Notes under the pieces: model-generated
Databases searched by the model: none
Seen by the model: only the letters and a program-made list of their open reading frames with translations
What the model was told of the DNA's origin: nothing
Assembly: GCA_016806645.1 (NCBI GenBank)
Contig: JACSYO010000530.1
Location: forward strand, 807,501 to 871,500
Reading direction: 5' to 3'
Origin: Ophiodon elongatus
Lineage: Eukaryota; Chordata; Actinopteri; Perciformes; Hexagrammidae
DNA length: 64,000 nucleotides
Translations under genes and position numbers: made by a program
Shown: piece after piece, positions 34,035-47,170 of the stretch
Layout: every line of letters starts with the position of its first letter
Position numbering within the stretch: the stretch's first letter is position 1

Positions 34035-37000
34035 CCCCGTGACGCCGGTCAGCCATGCAGTGTGAAAACCCCAGCGACTTTAAAGAGCCGCGATGACAAG
34101 ACCGAAAGTCGCGTGGTGTGAAAAGTACAGCGGCCCGGCGACTGTGAAAGTCGCGTACCGTGAACTTGGCTTCAGTCACGTCACGCTGTTAATACAAAAG
34201 TATTGATTAGAGCGGCTTTAAACGCACCCGCGTCCACGCACTTTGGTGCCACAAGCAAGATAACAGTCCTTCACACGCACACGCACGCACGCACACACGC
34301 ACACACGCACACACACAAGTGAGTGAGTATGGGCTGCTGGCCCATCACTCCTCTGCTGTGTCTGAGGTCTCTGAGCAGGAATCGAGAGGCGAGGAGTGCG
34401 TGTTAGAGCGAAGTGAGTAAAACGCTGACACCGGGGGTGCCGTTAGCAGAGAGCCCTGTCCCTCTGTCATGCATCACAGAGCTGTCGACCTTCAGGCCCC
34501 CGCGTGTCCGTCCGTCCGCTCAGTCGCACAAACGTGCAAAGTGTTTTTAAGTGCTCGGCCCTCAAGTCTCAAGTCTCCGGTAGCAGGTGGTGCCCATTTC
34601 CTCGCCTGTTTTTCCCGCTCAGAAACACACACGTAGCGAAGCACATCGTGCCTGCTACAGTAAGTTGCTGAGTTGCAGAGTCGCCGCTCTCCTGCATAAT
34701 CAGTACATCACATTAACGGCGACGGGTTGGGTGCAATTCATTTGAGTATTCTCTTCTGTGGGGCCTTCGAAGAGGAAGGAGAGACTCTGCAGATGGGACA
34801 GAAGACGAGAATCCCAGCTGAGCGAATTAAACAAAGAAGTCTGAAAAAACGCTTCAAGTCGACGCTTGAAGACTTGCACGACATTCGCAGTCATGCGTGG
34901 CTCTTTGTTCGTGTGTTCGAATGATTCCCACCCCTCTCCCGCGTGTGCCCGCCGTTCTTTTACAAACAATGCAGCTACAGATCCCGGCGCTGAGAAAAAC
35001 ACGTTTGTCATTTGCATCGTGATTGTATTTTCCTTTGACGTTACGGCGGCAAGAGAGCGGAGTCAGCGCTTTTCCCCCCCGGCACGTCGTGTGAGTGCGA
35101 GTCGTGCCTTTTTCTGAAGTTTTAGCGGCGATCATCGCTTCGCGGGGCTTATTCGAACTGACTGAGCGAGGCTACGGTGTGGTTGCACCTGCCAAGAGCT
35201 TCAGCAATACAGCAGCTCAGCAGGTTTAACACAGATTATTGCTGGTATCCTGCCCTTTCTCCGTTTTCCATGTTCTCCTTTTACAAGAACCGACAGTTGA
35301 CATGGTCTGCCACGTTTCATATTCTTGTAGCGGAACCCAAAAGAATAAAAAAAAAAAAAAAAAAAAAACGAAACGTGGTGAAATAAGTAATTATTTTTTT
35401 TCATTTCCATTTAGCTTTTGGGAAGGCGGGTTTCTGAAGAACACTGATGTGATTTAAATTGACTGAGGATGGTGTGGAGTCTCAGGTGTCTGCTGCCCTG
35501 AGACTGCTCGTCCTACTGCCTCAGCACGATAAATTAATTCTACAGCTGAAACCATTTGAAAGCATATTGTGTACCTCTTTCTAATTTACTAGTCATATTC
35601 ATCTCATAGAATGCACGCATGGTGGTTTAAACCTTAAGGAGGAAACAGTTCCTCGTTCCTACTTCTCTTAACAAAAGAGAGGGATGCAGCCATATGCAGT
35701 GTCATTTGGCCATCTGCAAATATATGATCCAATAAAGAAGACTCAGTGCCACATTCCTCCTCTCTGTCTGTCTGTCCATGTTGTTGTTGTTGTTTTTATG
35801 GGGGCAGCTGCTTTTGCAGTAATTAAAGCTGCTACTTACTGCCTTGACTTAGTCTCGCTTGCTTTTTTTTCACCGATGAGCTCAAGAGTTTTACTTGTCA
35901 CATGCTACATGCAACATGTGCAACGAAATCAGCTTCAGCATCTCCGTAGGCCGCCTGGCCAGGATCACTTGTAAAGCTTGTGTGGTCGGGGTCCTGACAG
36001 TTTTGGCAGCGCGCAGAGGTTGCAATTTTGGGCTTTATCAGAGACGTATGGATGTATATAATCCTATTATCCTCCTCTGTTGCTCTCCTGAAGGTTTCTT
36101 CCCTTTTTCTCCCTGTTGAAAGGTATTTTTTTGGGGGAGTTTGTCCTGATCCGATGAGAGGTCCTGGGACAGAGGATGTCGTTGTGTACAGATTGTAAAG
36201 CCCTCTGAGGAAAATTTGTAATTTGTGATTTTGGACAAAAATAAATCGAATTGAATTGAATATAAGATAAGAAACTAGCGAATGAGACCACAAACTCATG
36301 TTTACAATGTTTAATGAGGTAATAAATCAAGTGAGAAGTAGAGCCATTTTCTCATAGACTTCTATACAATCTGACTTCTTTTTGCAACCAGAGGAGTCGC
36401 CCCCTGCTGACCATTAGAAAGAACGCAAGTTTGAGGCACTTCCGCATTGACTTCACTTTACAGACCCGGAGATTGCCGCCTGGACTATTTAAGTAAAATT
36501 GACTTGACTTCCTGCTGTCCCCATCGTGTCACCCCTGACCTTTGCACCACAGATAAAGGTTGCAACGGTTTTAGTTAAATGACACAGGCATTTTGAATTA
36601 AATTAAACTTTACAGAGAAAGATACTGGCACATTTGTGTGGACTGACTGCAGTGAGAGTGACTGACTCCCACCCTAAGATGTGGAGGTGGTGGGGGGGGA
36701 GTAGTAAAATCTGACGAGTTTGACTTTTCATTGACTTTGCTTGTGAGTGACAGGTTTGTTCCACTTGCTGCATAAAAGCACTGCATCAGAAAAATGTGGG
36801 CAAATATAAAAGGCCAAGTCGAGAAATAAATCACTGCCATATTATCACATAACTGCTAATAAGTCACAAATAAAAAAAAAAAAAGTAATTTTGGGAAGCA
36901 TCCATGTGTGCCGGCAGAAATTATTTAAACCTCTTGAGGACTTGACGTTACAGAAAAGGAATTTTTCTGAGAGCCGGGGAAGTATTTGTGTATTGATTCG

Positions 37001-38095
37001 TGGCTGAGCCCGATGGCAGTTTTAATGCTCGATCGATGCGTGTCAAGGCTACTGTATGTGAACAGGCCACATTAAGTGTCAGATGGAGGTAATGAGAGGA
37101 AACTGTTTGCTGTCAGATATGACCTTATTGCCAGGCCCAGTTAAGATAGGTCAACGTGTCTGCAGGTTATGAGTTAAGGTGTAATCATAAGCTGTTCAGC
37201 CTGCAGGGGAGAAACGCATCAGAATACACCTTCATTATAAGATTAAATAACACATAATCGATAGCGTGTCTTTTTTTTGGGGGGGTTTTAGGATAATAAA
37301 AAATAAAAGCTATATTTTGGCATATAATAAAGAATAAAAATATCTTTCATATGCTATATTCCGTACCTGGCTCCTCTCCTTATTTGTCCCCAATCCCCCG
37401 ATATCTTGGTGGCTATATTACACAGCTGAGTCTATCTTTGAAGGAATCAAGGCAATAAAAGGCTTTATTTACCCTTATCTGCAGACCCCCCCCTCAAAAA
37501 AAAATAAAACTCCACAGTATAATACAGGCCGAGACACTTTAAACAGGCAGTGCACGGAAGGTTCCGCGTCCCGTCTGCTGGCAGGATTTTCGTCTTATTT
37601 TCCTTTTTTATTAAAAAGTCTCATTCCTTGTCACTGTGCATTGTGCGTTATTGCGCTCCGACTTCTCGGAGGGAATCGTCTCCCGTGAGCTGGCGAGGCT
37701 AATGGAGGGAAAGAATCGAGGAGCGGAGGAATGAAACTCTATGTTGCTAAACCAGGTCTTGCCTTTGACCACTTAATAATGAAAAGCAATTACAGGCAGC
37801 CTTAGCAAGGGAGTTTGTTTTTTCTTCTTCTTCTTCTTTTTATTTATCAAAGAACCCCACCAGTCGTGGATGTCGAATGCACGTTGTCAAGGACAGTTGT
37901 GAGCATTGCTTTGTGTTTAGGTTTCTTCAAAACATTTTTGTGCGACGACAGTCTTCTTCTGTTGTAAGCTTTGTCATTTCACAGAGTCATGTGTTTCAAA
38001 TTTCAGAAGGACATTCACAGGCACAGTCCACTTCACAGGCAACAATATTTGGTGTACGGATTGAATAGTTCTCATCATGTTAGCAATGGGAACAG
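34035..38095. other. Non-coding stretch
   Basis: No supported gene. There are CA/CGCA runs at 34270-34317, a poly-A tract at 35347-35368, and a repeat 3' end at 36060-36262 (separate entry). The intervals 36880-37270 and 37440-37830 are repeat-poor and AT-rich and could be conserved elements. Confidence 0.5.
36060..36262 (+). repeat. 3' end of a dispersed fish retroelement-like repeat
   Basis: Motifs GAAGGTTTCTTCCCTTTTTC, then GAGGTCCTGGGACAGAGGAT, GTACAGATTGTAAAGCCCTC, and a tail of AAATTTGTAATTTGTGAT followed by repeated ATTGA units. I recognise this tail as widespread in fish genomes. The formal family is not known to me. Confidence 0.6.
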
Positions 38096-38100
38096 GAATA

Positions 38101-38290
38101 ATGAATACAAATAAACTTTATTATCTTTTTCATATACATACAGGTACATACGTGAAATGTGACCCATCATATATGCGTTTAAGGAGCAGCAGTTCAGCGT
38201 CTTGCTCAAAAGCACTTGGACAGTATACTTGGACATATGGACGGGAAAGAGCCGGCGATCGAACCGCCAACCTTTTGGATGTGATTAAAG
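38101..38290 (-). mobile_element. tRNA-like SINE fragment
   Basis: The minus strand has GGTTGGCGGTTCGATCGCCG (B-box-like) followed by a body with AAGTGCTTTTGAGCAAGACG and an end with AATAAAGTTTATTTG reversed in orientation. The A box is not clear, so the copy is truncated or old. Confidence 0.5.
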
Positions 38291-38995
38291 ACTCATCATA
38301 GTTTCACCGTTGTTTGTTCCCAAGATTACTATCATTTAAGAATATAAATGTAAAAAAGTATTTCACTAACAAAGACCACGCCAATAGCAATGTGAGTTTA
38401 CAGATGGTTTATTGCGAGATGGAACGAGACGGTTGGGTTAAGGAAGCGGAAAGGGGTTGAGGGAGAAAGGGATGTGGGGATCCGGGTCAAGGGATGAAGG
38501 GATGTAGGGGGAAGGAACAAGAAAGGAAGAGGGGGTCGTAGAAAGAAGGTTGGAGGGGTGCGATGAGAGACCGCTGCCGTCCGGTGGCTGGAGGGAACGT
38601 GGGGGTGGAGACACGTGGGTGGGGGTCGTCTCTTCGGAAGCTCTGGTGATCAAGAGTCCCCCGATGTTCCTGTAGTCCTGTGGAAGAGAGAGAGAGGGAG
38701 AGAGAGAGAGATAAATAGGAAGACAAGAACGGGGTTGGGAGGGAGGGATGTCGGAACTGAGTCGAAGAGGAAGTGAACAGGTTCCTTGTGCTTAAGTACT
38801 TAGGGCTCGGTAATTGGAGTTCGGGGCGTGGCCTTCGTTCCCGAACTATGTTCTGTAAAACGTCATTTAATGAATTGATTAAAAGTTAGGGGATCACAAA
38901 AGTGAATACAATTCATCCTGAGACATGTCATTCAAAGCCAACAAACGTCAAACCTCGTTTCTGGCCTTAGAGACAAAGTCACTGAAAATCCAAAG
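38291..38995. other. Non-coding, purine-rich stretch
   Basis: GGA/GAA-rich DNA (38400-38760) with a short (GA)n run at 38686-38711. No gene signal. Open frames here are low complexity. Confidence 0.6.
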
Positions 38996-39130
38996 TCAGT
39001 AGGTTTCATCCTCTGGGGACCACGAATGTCTGGAGGAGATTTCATGATGACCCATCCAATAGTTGAGATATTTCAGCATGTACCAAAGTGGTGAACCTGA
39101 TCGATCAACATCGCCGTCCTTATAGCCTCG
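38996..39130 (-). repeat. Dispersed repeat, third copy (inverted), 'attggatggatt' family
   Basis: The minus strand reads CAACTATTGGATGGGTCATC, then ATGAAATCTCCTCCAGACAT, then TCGTGGTCCCCAGAGGATGA. This is the same motif order as at 30060-30615. Confidence 0.65.
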
Positions 39131-39149
39131 CTGTTTGTACAGCCTCACA

Positions 39150-39600
39150 TTTGGGTATCTGGAGGGGCTACCAAGCAACAAAACTGTGAAATAAGACAAC
39201 CCAGTCAGTTTGTTTTGTGGGCTGCCTGGATCAGAAAACATGTGATTCAGCAAGCCAATAAGATGTAGCTCCTCCTCCTATGTCACAAGCAGGCTCATTA
39301 GAGGACACCAACCCTCCATCTGAGTACCCCAAAACACAACTTCAGAACTACCTTTACAAAGGTGTGCCATAGGTGTTCCTCACAGGCCAATCAGAGCAGA
39401 CAAGGCTTTTTCGGGAGGGGGCGGGCCTTAAAGAGACAGGTGCTAAAATTGAGCGTTTCAGACAGTTGGTGAATACAGGTATATTCAGACAGTATGAGGA
39501 AAAATAATGGGTTGGAACATTAAAGCATGTAAACATGTTCTAGTAGAAACCCCAAATACAAGTCAGAACCTGAAAATGAGCATGATGTCCCCTTTAAAGG
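39150..39600. repeat. Dispersed fish repeat ending in CCCCTTTAAAGG
   Basis: Contains CAGGCCAATCAGAGCAGACA, GGGCGGGCCTTAAAGAGACA, GAAACCCCAAATACAAGTCA and CCTGAAAATGAGCATGATGT, then CCCCTTTAAAGG. I recognise this motif series as interspersed in percomorph genomes. Its class is unclear. Confidence 0.5.
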
Positions 39601-40801
39601 CCCCCCTCATTGATTTTGTGCCTCCAACTGGTGAGGTTTTGAAAGTCAACCCCATTATGAATATGAATTTCAACAGTGAGCTGTGAGGATGCTACTGGGC
39701 ACTACAGTAAGATCAGGGAGCAGATCTTCAACAAAGACTGGCAGCCGGCCTGCGTGTAGCACCTGTCCATAACCTGGAGAATGTATTGTCCATAGTCATT
39801 AACAGTAAAGCGATAACTCCACCTGGCTTTGTGTTAAACGGTGCCACTCCTGCTGTTTTAACTGTGAACCCTCGCTGCGCTGCGTAAATATTTAATCCTA
39901 CCGCGAGAGAAGCCCGGGGTCACAAAATTCTGGGATGAGTGATTTACGGCAGACGGAGCTTTTGGCAAATTGTGATGACGCGGGGTGACCTTGTTGCTCT
40001 TGGCATTCCCGCGCAGAGATAAATACATTAAAAGTGAAAAAAAGCCACCCGATTCGTGTGACAGCCACCTCTGCGTTTCCTGCGAGGTGTGATGGATGGT
40101 GCGAAGCCCTTCGCAGCGGGTCTTTTTTTCGCGAGCTTTTCCGCGTCGGGGCTCGCTGGCGCGGAGCTCGTGGCGAGGCCTCATGCTGGGGATGAAGGTC
40201 ATTTGGAACTGAAGTGTCTAATTCACTGTGTGAAACGCGACTCAAAACCGAACCCTTGTCGACACGGCAATGATGATGTAAAAAAAAAAATAACACGCTC
40301 AGAGCAGCCCGCGGTCAAAGACTTGGGCGGCAGGAAAGCGAGACAACACCCCAGGCCGATGTTCATCCTTCGGCCGAACGCTTCACTTTCCAGGTTACGC
40401 CTCTTGAACTCAAACACACACTTTACCTTGATGGCCCTTTTCTCTGTGAAGCCTCTGTGAATATATATAGAGACGATTGTAGTATTCTGTCCCACCAGAG
40501 GTCCAAATATAACCGGCAATTTGGTCCCTTGAAAATATCTGTTATTGTGGCCTTTTATTGTCCTTGGACTGTTTCCCTGAATATAGCCCTTTTTTCTCCT
40601 CCTGTTTCAAGCCGGGATGACTGGGATCTGTTCCCTTCATGTAAATATCCCCCCGTGACGTGGTTTCAGAACAAAGAGGAGCCGTATCTGGTGAGCTACC
40701 CTGGCTCCGAGCCTCGGGTTGAGACATTCCCAATGGGGCCAATCTATCACCATGTGATTTATAGGCTTTATAGGCTTTACAGGGTGGGGGTGTAACAGAG
40801 A

Positions 40802-40842
<41 letters not shown>

Positions 40843-43800
40843 TGAAGGAGTGTCAGTAGGAATGGAGGAAGTAGAAGTGGGAAAAGACAGCGAGAGAGGA
40901 AGACAGAGAGGGGGCCAAAAAAAACTGGAGGGAGATTAAAAAGGAATGCAGAGTGTGGAGGTAATAATTAACAGTCTACAGTAAACACGCATACATTATT
41001 GTGTTGTTAACGATGAGCTTTATTACAAACGGATTAACATCTGAGATGGGAAGAGAAAAAAGGCGTAACTGTAAATGAGCGCTGCCGCGGGCGAAGCGCC
41101 ACACATCATATCCACAAGGTTTAATTGCTGAAGGTGGGCCGATTAGTTTCGTTGCGTCAACAACAACAGTTGCAGTTTTAATTGCACATTAGGTTAAAAT
41201 GCACTAATGGGGTGATAATGAATGACATTATATATGTCAGTTTTTTTGTTCGTTTAGATGCGATGTGCACACTCGCTAGCGCTAAGGTGTTAATGACGGA
41301 GGGCTGGAGCCTTTTGCATCTCAGGATGGTTTCCTCTCTCTCAGGGGTTGGGCTTGTTTTATCTCTGCTGACGGGAGATCTCGGAGTTTTTGCGGAAAAA
41401 TGCTGTCGCGAGAAAGAACTGTCCTCAATTGTGAAACATTGTTATCGGTTATCATTCGTGTTAGGTGGCGGCCCTGTCTACTAAGAAAGTGCGTTCCCAT
41501 ACGAGGAAACTGCACTGAGAATTACATTTCCAGGCGTTTTGTTTGCTTCTGACGACAAATAAGTCTCAAACGAGAGACTCTGTTTGTGGTATGTTCTGCC
41601 CCTGATACCTGCGTCTGGTGAAATGAAATCCCAGTTAAAAAAGAAACCAAGTTTGACCTTGTTTGTCGACTGAACTTATTTGTTTTTTTGTGTCCATATT
41701 ATGCTGTGGGTGTCACGCTAACTGCCACTGATGTGCTCTTACATTAAGTTTGATTTTACTTTGTGTAGTTTTATATCTTCACCAGTGGTTGATTGTCCAG
41801 GCGAAGTTACATTTGTATATATTTCCGTGATCATAATGTTTGCGTAGTCTCTGCAGCTACTTCAAGCACCCCTTGTCCCTCTGCATGCATGTTAATGGTA
41901 AACATGGAAGGTGAGTTAAAAGCTGCAGTTATTGTTGGAAAAAAAAGTCCTTCTTCACCATCACATTTTGTGCGTGAAATAGAATTATGTACAGTTTCAC
42001 AGCTTTAGATCTAAAGAGTTGTTCCTAATATTAACAAATGTTGTCATTTGTGGAAAATAACCCACTTGATCTCTTTTATTAATCAAATCATGAACTGGAG
42101 GCTCCTAACTGAGTTCTGATTTCAGGTCAGGCTGACTTAGAATATGAACAAATTGATAAAATTCTATAATATTAGCACTCAGCCCTGCATGTCTGTCTAT
42201 ACCTGTGCACGTATGCCGCCGTCCTTCCCTCTTCACCTCCCAGACAGAGTGCAGAGCCCCCCCCTCCCACCCGCTGTGACCCAGAATGATGACGCCGAGG
42301 CTATCAGTCCCTGTCAGGCCACACAGTCAGGCCCGCTCCCACTAAATCCCAGTCAATCAATCGCCTCTGTATCACACGCTCCCAGATGGCAGTCACCACC
42401 TCGGCGCTGTCCCGATCCATCATGCGTCTGATTCTGCGAGGCAGTGGGTGTTAAAGGTTTCGTCGGGGTGGGCTTTCCACGGCTCCGCAAGCCCACAAAT
42501 CTGCCAGAGAACAGGTGAGAGGTTACTCTGCCTACAGCTAGTAGCCTTTGACCTCACCTAGTTCACTGTCCATTACTCAAAACTACTGCTCATACTACTC
42601 CATATCACCTCCCTTCACCCCTGATGTTACTACCCCTCTCAGCTATTCCTATGTGCCCTTCTAAGTGCCTGTACCATGGCACGTCAGTTTACACGTTATT
42701 ACAGACTGTCTCTAGCATGGGTAGAGAAATTAATAGTGTAGTAAAAATTGCAAAGTATATGTAAGAGGGAGATAACACAAGCTGCCATTTAAACTGCACG
42801 ACTACTTTAGTGCATCTTGTATGCCAGTTTCAGCTGTTTAGAAAGCACACAATAATAATAAATGATAGCTTTGGTTTACCACTTTCTGCCATAGTTTAAA
42901 AAGTTGCAGTAAATATCTTCATAAATGATGAATAAATAATTGAATAATAAATCAAATGAAGGTGTCCCCTCTTCTGGACTTGTAAAATCTTGTCTGGATG
43001 CCCTAGTGCTCTTTTTCCAGGAGCCAAGTGTTGCGTCCATTAGAGGCATCTTGATGAGTTGAAGAAACACAGCAGATAAAACGATGAAATATCCTAATTT
43101 TTCTGCATCATGTGCCTGCAATTGGCCTTTGGTGGAGGAGTATATACACGCCATCCAAATGTTTCACAACCTGGCAACCCAAAAGTCATTCTTATCAATG
43201 GCTTTCTGGTAACTGATTTATAAAGCTTCAGTAAATCATGCGATAACCAATAATACAGCCGTTAGTGACAACCCATAAATCCTTCATGAAGTATGTAAAA
43301 TTAGAAAGCGATAGCTTTGTAATGTTGCCGCATGTAAATGACTCTGCACGCTTTTTTTGTGTGCATCGATTTCCACTCAAATGTCGAAGGCATGTGGACT
43401 GCTAATATGACCAAATAAGTTTCCCTAAAAATTCGGAAAATCTATTCAAGCGACCCACACATAAAGCCGACATTCACACATTCATGCTTACACTCACTAC
43501 ATAGATTTTCCATCAAGTCCTCATATAATTAACCCCAGTATGAGGATGCCCTTTCAGACACCAGGCCATTTATTATTATAATAAACAACCAACCAGATCC
43601 CGTTGTCACGATCCTCTCCCCTGGCCCAGTTCACCTGTAGTGCCTGCATACAAACACAGGAAGTAAATCATCTGTGAGTGAATAAGGTTGGGGAATGATG
43701 GCCTTTCAACTTACTTTGACCTTTTCCTTTTTTGGGAGGGTTGTTGTGAGGGTGTCCTCGTGTGAACTCAACGTCCTCTGGCCATGAATCAAATACCGCT

Positions 43801-44439
43801 TTACAATAAGAAGGAGAGGTGATGTATGGAGCCATGTGAACATTATCATTAATTGTACTGGAGAATTATACAGGCGTCAGCGTTCCCGTCGTCTCATTAC
43901 TGTCTAGTTATTGCAGCAACTCCCTCCGGATGATGGAAGTTTCTATCCAGTTCTGTTTGCCCATTCAGATTATTAATACAATATATGAATCAATTATGAT
44001 GCATCATTAGATTAAGTTAAGTTACCCAGCAGTGTATAGACTCATTAAAATTAGCTCCACTTAGAGGCAATGTTAAATTCATGTACACATTAACGCATCA
44101 ATAATTATAATCCAGTGTTAGAATATACATACAATACATGACAAGGGCCATTCTGCAGAACAAGTACCTTTACTTTTGGTCCCTCAAGTATACTTTTATG
44201 CTATATGTTGATTACTTTTACTCAAGCAAGATTTTGAATGCAGGACTTTTAACATTTACCAATTCAACAGTCTTGTATGTAGGATTTTTTTACAGGCATT
44301 AGACCGCATTAGTTTTTTTGCTAGTTGTATCTAATAAACTGGGAACTGAATGTATCTTGGCCCCTGGGGTTCGGCAGCTGGCCAAAAGAAAGCAAGCACT
44401 CTGTAATATCAAAAATAGTAGACATAACAACTAACAAAT

Positions 44440-44474
<35 letters not shown>

Positions 44475-45919
44475 GAAGCCAGGTGAAGTTGTATTATGTA
44501 AGTGGATAAAACTGTGACAAACATTATCTGAAAATCATATGTGTGATATTCTTACGGCAAAAATATATATATATTTCCACATTTAAATATTAGCATTACA
44601 TTTTTTATGCTAGGTGTATAACGAATAAAAGGAATGGGAAGGTCATGTATATTTGAAACAGGCATTGTTACTTTATGATGTGAACACATTTCTTAAACTC
44701 ATTCTGATCTGTAGTGTATTGTAACAGCTTTGCAGTACTGTATGTACATTTGTTTTCTTAGCAGCCAATGTGAAATTAATGTATGTATGATACATTGCTT
44801 TGCTTCTTTTTGATGTTCTGTCGACATCCATTTTGGCAGACACATTTATTCAAAGCGACTCTTGTTTTTTTTATGTACATTGTGAGCAGCTCAGGGTTTA
44901 ATGTAGTGCTCTTCCAACTGACCTGTCATTGTACAAATCCCACTAACTTCATTTCTTTGGGGTCGTTGTATTACACCACAGTGGAACAAGACCACAAATA
45001 AGAATACATTTTTTACCTTATCTTTTTTAAACCGCACAAATAATGTTCTTTTAGACTTGTCTTATGTGGCTTGCTCAGATTTTTTTTTTCTTTTACTGCA
45101 CCATGCCATAGCTATTATAAGCATTAAGTGTGAAATTATCTGGCCTCTGGGATTTAAATGGCACACTGTCCCCCACCCCTCTTTTTATTACAGTTTTGCA
45201 GACACCGCTAAATACTTCACATACAGTGTCCCCTCAGAGTTCACCACAACCGTTTCCCTGCATGGCATTAACGGACCTGATCAACATATAGACACACACG
45301 AAAGACTGCGTGAACCAATGTGGCCCTAAAATCTGAAGCCAAAAGAAGAACATGATGTTATAAGTTCACAATGGGAATCGGAAACCACAGTATGAATCTG
45401 TTAGAGACGCAGTGTACGATCTTAAAGTGCAATGAGGATGAGTTGCTGAAGTTCAGCGTTCACGACAGATTGTGGGAGTTGTGTGAACATTTTATTCAAC
45501 TATAGTTACTCTTTTTCTTCTTTCTTATACAATAATATAACTTTCCACTTCATTATATTCCTGTAAACAACAGATGTGACTTGTTGGAAGTAGTATTCTC
45601 AAGGGGGTTTCCACTGCTTTCAGATACAGAAGAATAAACTGGCTCATCTCTTATTTTGCCTCTTTTATGAGCAGGAAAAAAACAAAAGGCACCAAATGTT
45701 TGAAGTCTCATTAATTGGCACAAAAACACAAGATAATACATACCAGAGTGAGAACAAGCTAAACAAACTGCCGAACAGAACAGAGAGGCCTTTGAGGAAG
45801 GGGGGGAAGAAAGGAAAGACAAAGCTTTGTCTCCTCAAATGTATTGATTTGATACAAAAGGACTCCCGATCTGTCTGTTTGGGCTCACCTGGACAAAGAC
45901 TTTATTTCCTGTGACAGCC

Positions 45920-45954
<35 letters not shown>

Positions 45955-46819
45955 CGTTACTGTACAAAAGGAGAACACCACTCAAAACAAATCACAATAG
46001 CTAATCCACTTCCTTCTGCCTGAGTCCTGCCTGCCTGTCTGACCGCGGCCTTTTGATCCGCATCGGTGCAAGAGCTCCCCCCAAACCTCAGCAGTGCTCT
46101 ATCTGTCTGTCTGTCTGTCTGGTTACTAGAACCCGTTGAACCTCCTTGATTCTAAGATGCATCGCTATTCTGGCGAAAACGTCTCTGCATCGATGCAGTG
46201 ACAGAACATGATCGGGATTTTGGTTTCATTTCAGCTCCGCGTCTTCACCGGTTCTCTGCTGTCATTTAACTGCTCCTACAAAGTCCGTGAGGGTTAAGGG
46301 CCGTCCTACCGTCAAATCGTTGAGTGTTTGAAGGCTCTCTTGCAGACATTCTGAACCCTTTATGAACCCCGTTCCGTAAGTCAGCATTAGATGCAGACTT
46401 TGCCCAAGGGAATTACCCACAATTCATTGCAATGTGATGTTAAACACGTGGTAACCAGTGGAAGTCTGGAGACGGAAAAAAAAAGGTAAGCAAAGAGGAC
46501 GGCACATTGGTGTTCATCCGGGCAAATTACATTTAAACAACAACATTAAGGATTAAAGATGGAACATAAAAACATATGAAATCAGAGGATATTTATTTAT
46601 TTATTCATCAAACATTTCCTTTTGTCATTTAAGCTGTTGTGACAGAAACAAGTAAATATATTATTTAAAATGACCTCTCATCTTGTGAGGAAAGAGCCTG
46701 GAAGACGTTCAAATCAGGGAGTAAAAATACCTAAAATTGTACATCATATTTTTTGACGTTGTCATAGTAACGGGATATTCTGCAGCAAAGTGCTGTCCCA
46801 TTCGTATTTACACCGATTC
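39601..46819. other. Non-coding stretch
   Basis: No supported gene over 7 kb. Contains (GA)n at 40807-40839 and 44441-44469 and (CTGT)n at 45921-45950 and 46102-46120. Two repeat-like segments appear: 44150-44290 with CTTTTACTCAAGCAAGATTT and GAATGCAGGACTTTTAAC, and 44828-44865 with CAGACACATTTATTCAAAGC. The interval 43490-44100 is ATTA-rich and repeat-poor and is a candidate conserved element. Confidence 0.5.
44150..44290. repeat. Dispersed 'tacttttactcaag' repeat
   Basis: GTACCTTTACTTTTGGTCCC, TACTTTTACTCAAGCAAGAT and GAATGCAGGACTTTTAACAT match a repeat pattern often seen in fish intergenic DNA. Confidence 0.5.
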
Positions 46820-47170
46820 GAGCCCTTACAGCCTCTCACACTCAACCATTTACCGGGTGACGTCAGTAATTTGGGATTGGGCCTTTTCTTAGAGGGCGGA
46901 GCTTACACACACACATACTCCCTGCGCGCGGAGCTGAGATGGCGGTCGGCAGTCTGCTAGCTTGTTGCTCTCGCTGCCAATGTTAGCGGCTCTGTTGTCA
47001 ACAATGTTGGGCTAAAAAAAAAATTTAAAAACATGCATGCAATTCCACCGTGGTGTCGTTCCGTGGGGAGATGTAGTGACCTGAACCGAGAAAGAGAAGA
47101 AGAGCTATGAGTAAGGACAAGCGAGGAACTAAAGTCTGCAAGCCGCCGGGCTAATTCAAGGCCACAGGCG
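46820..47170. promoter_or_regulatory. Promoter-like island of uncertain origin
   Basis: Within AT-rich DNA this segment has a perfect CRE TGACGTCA (46858-46865), a GGGCGGAGC box, a GCGCGCGGAGC stretch and GAGATGGCGG, a context often found at vertebrate transcription starts. The ATG at 46938 opens only 14 codons. It may instead be part of an interspersed repeat or a decayed retrocopy. Confidence 0.25.
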
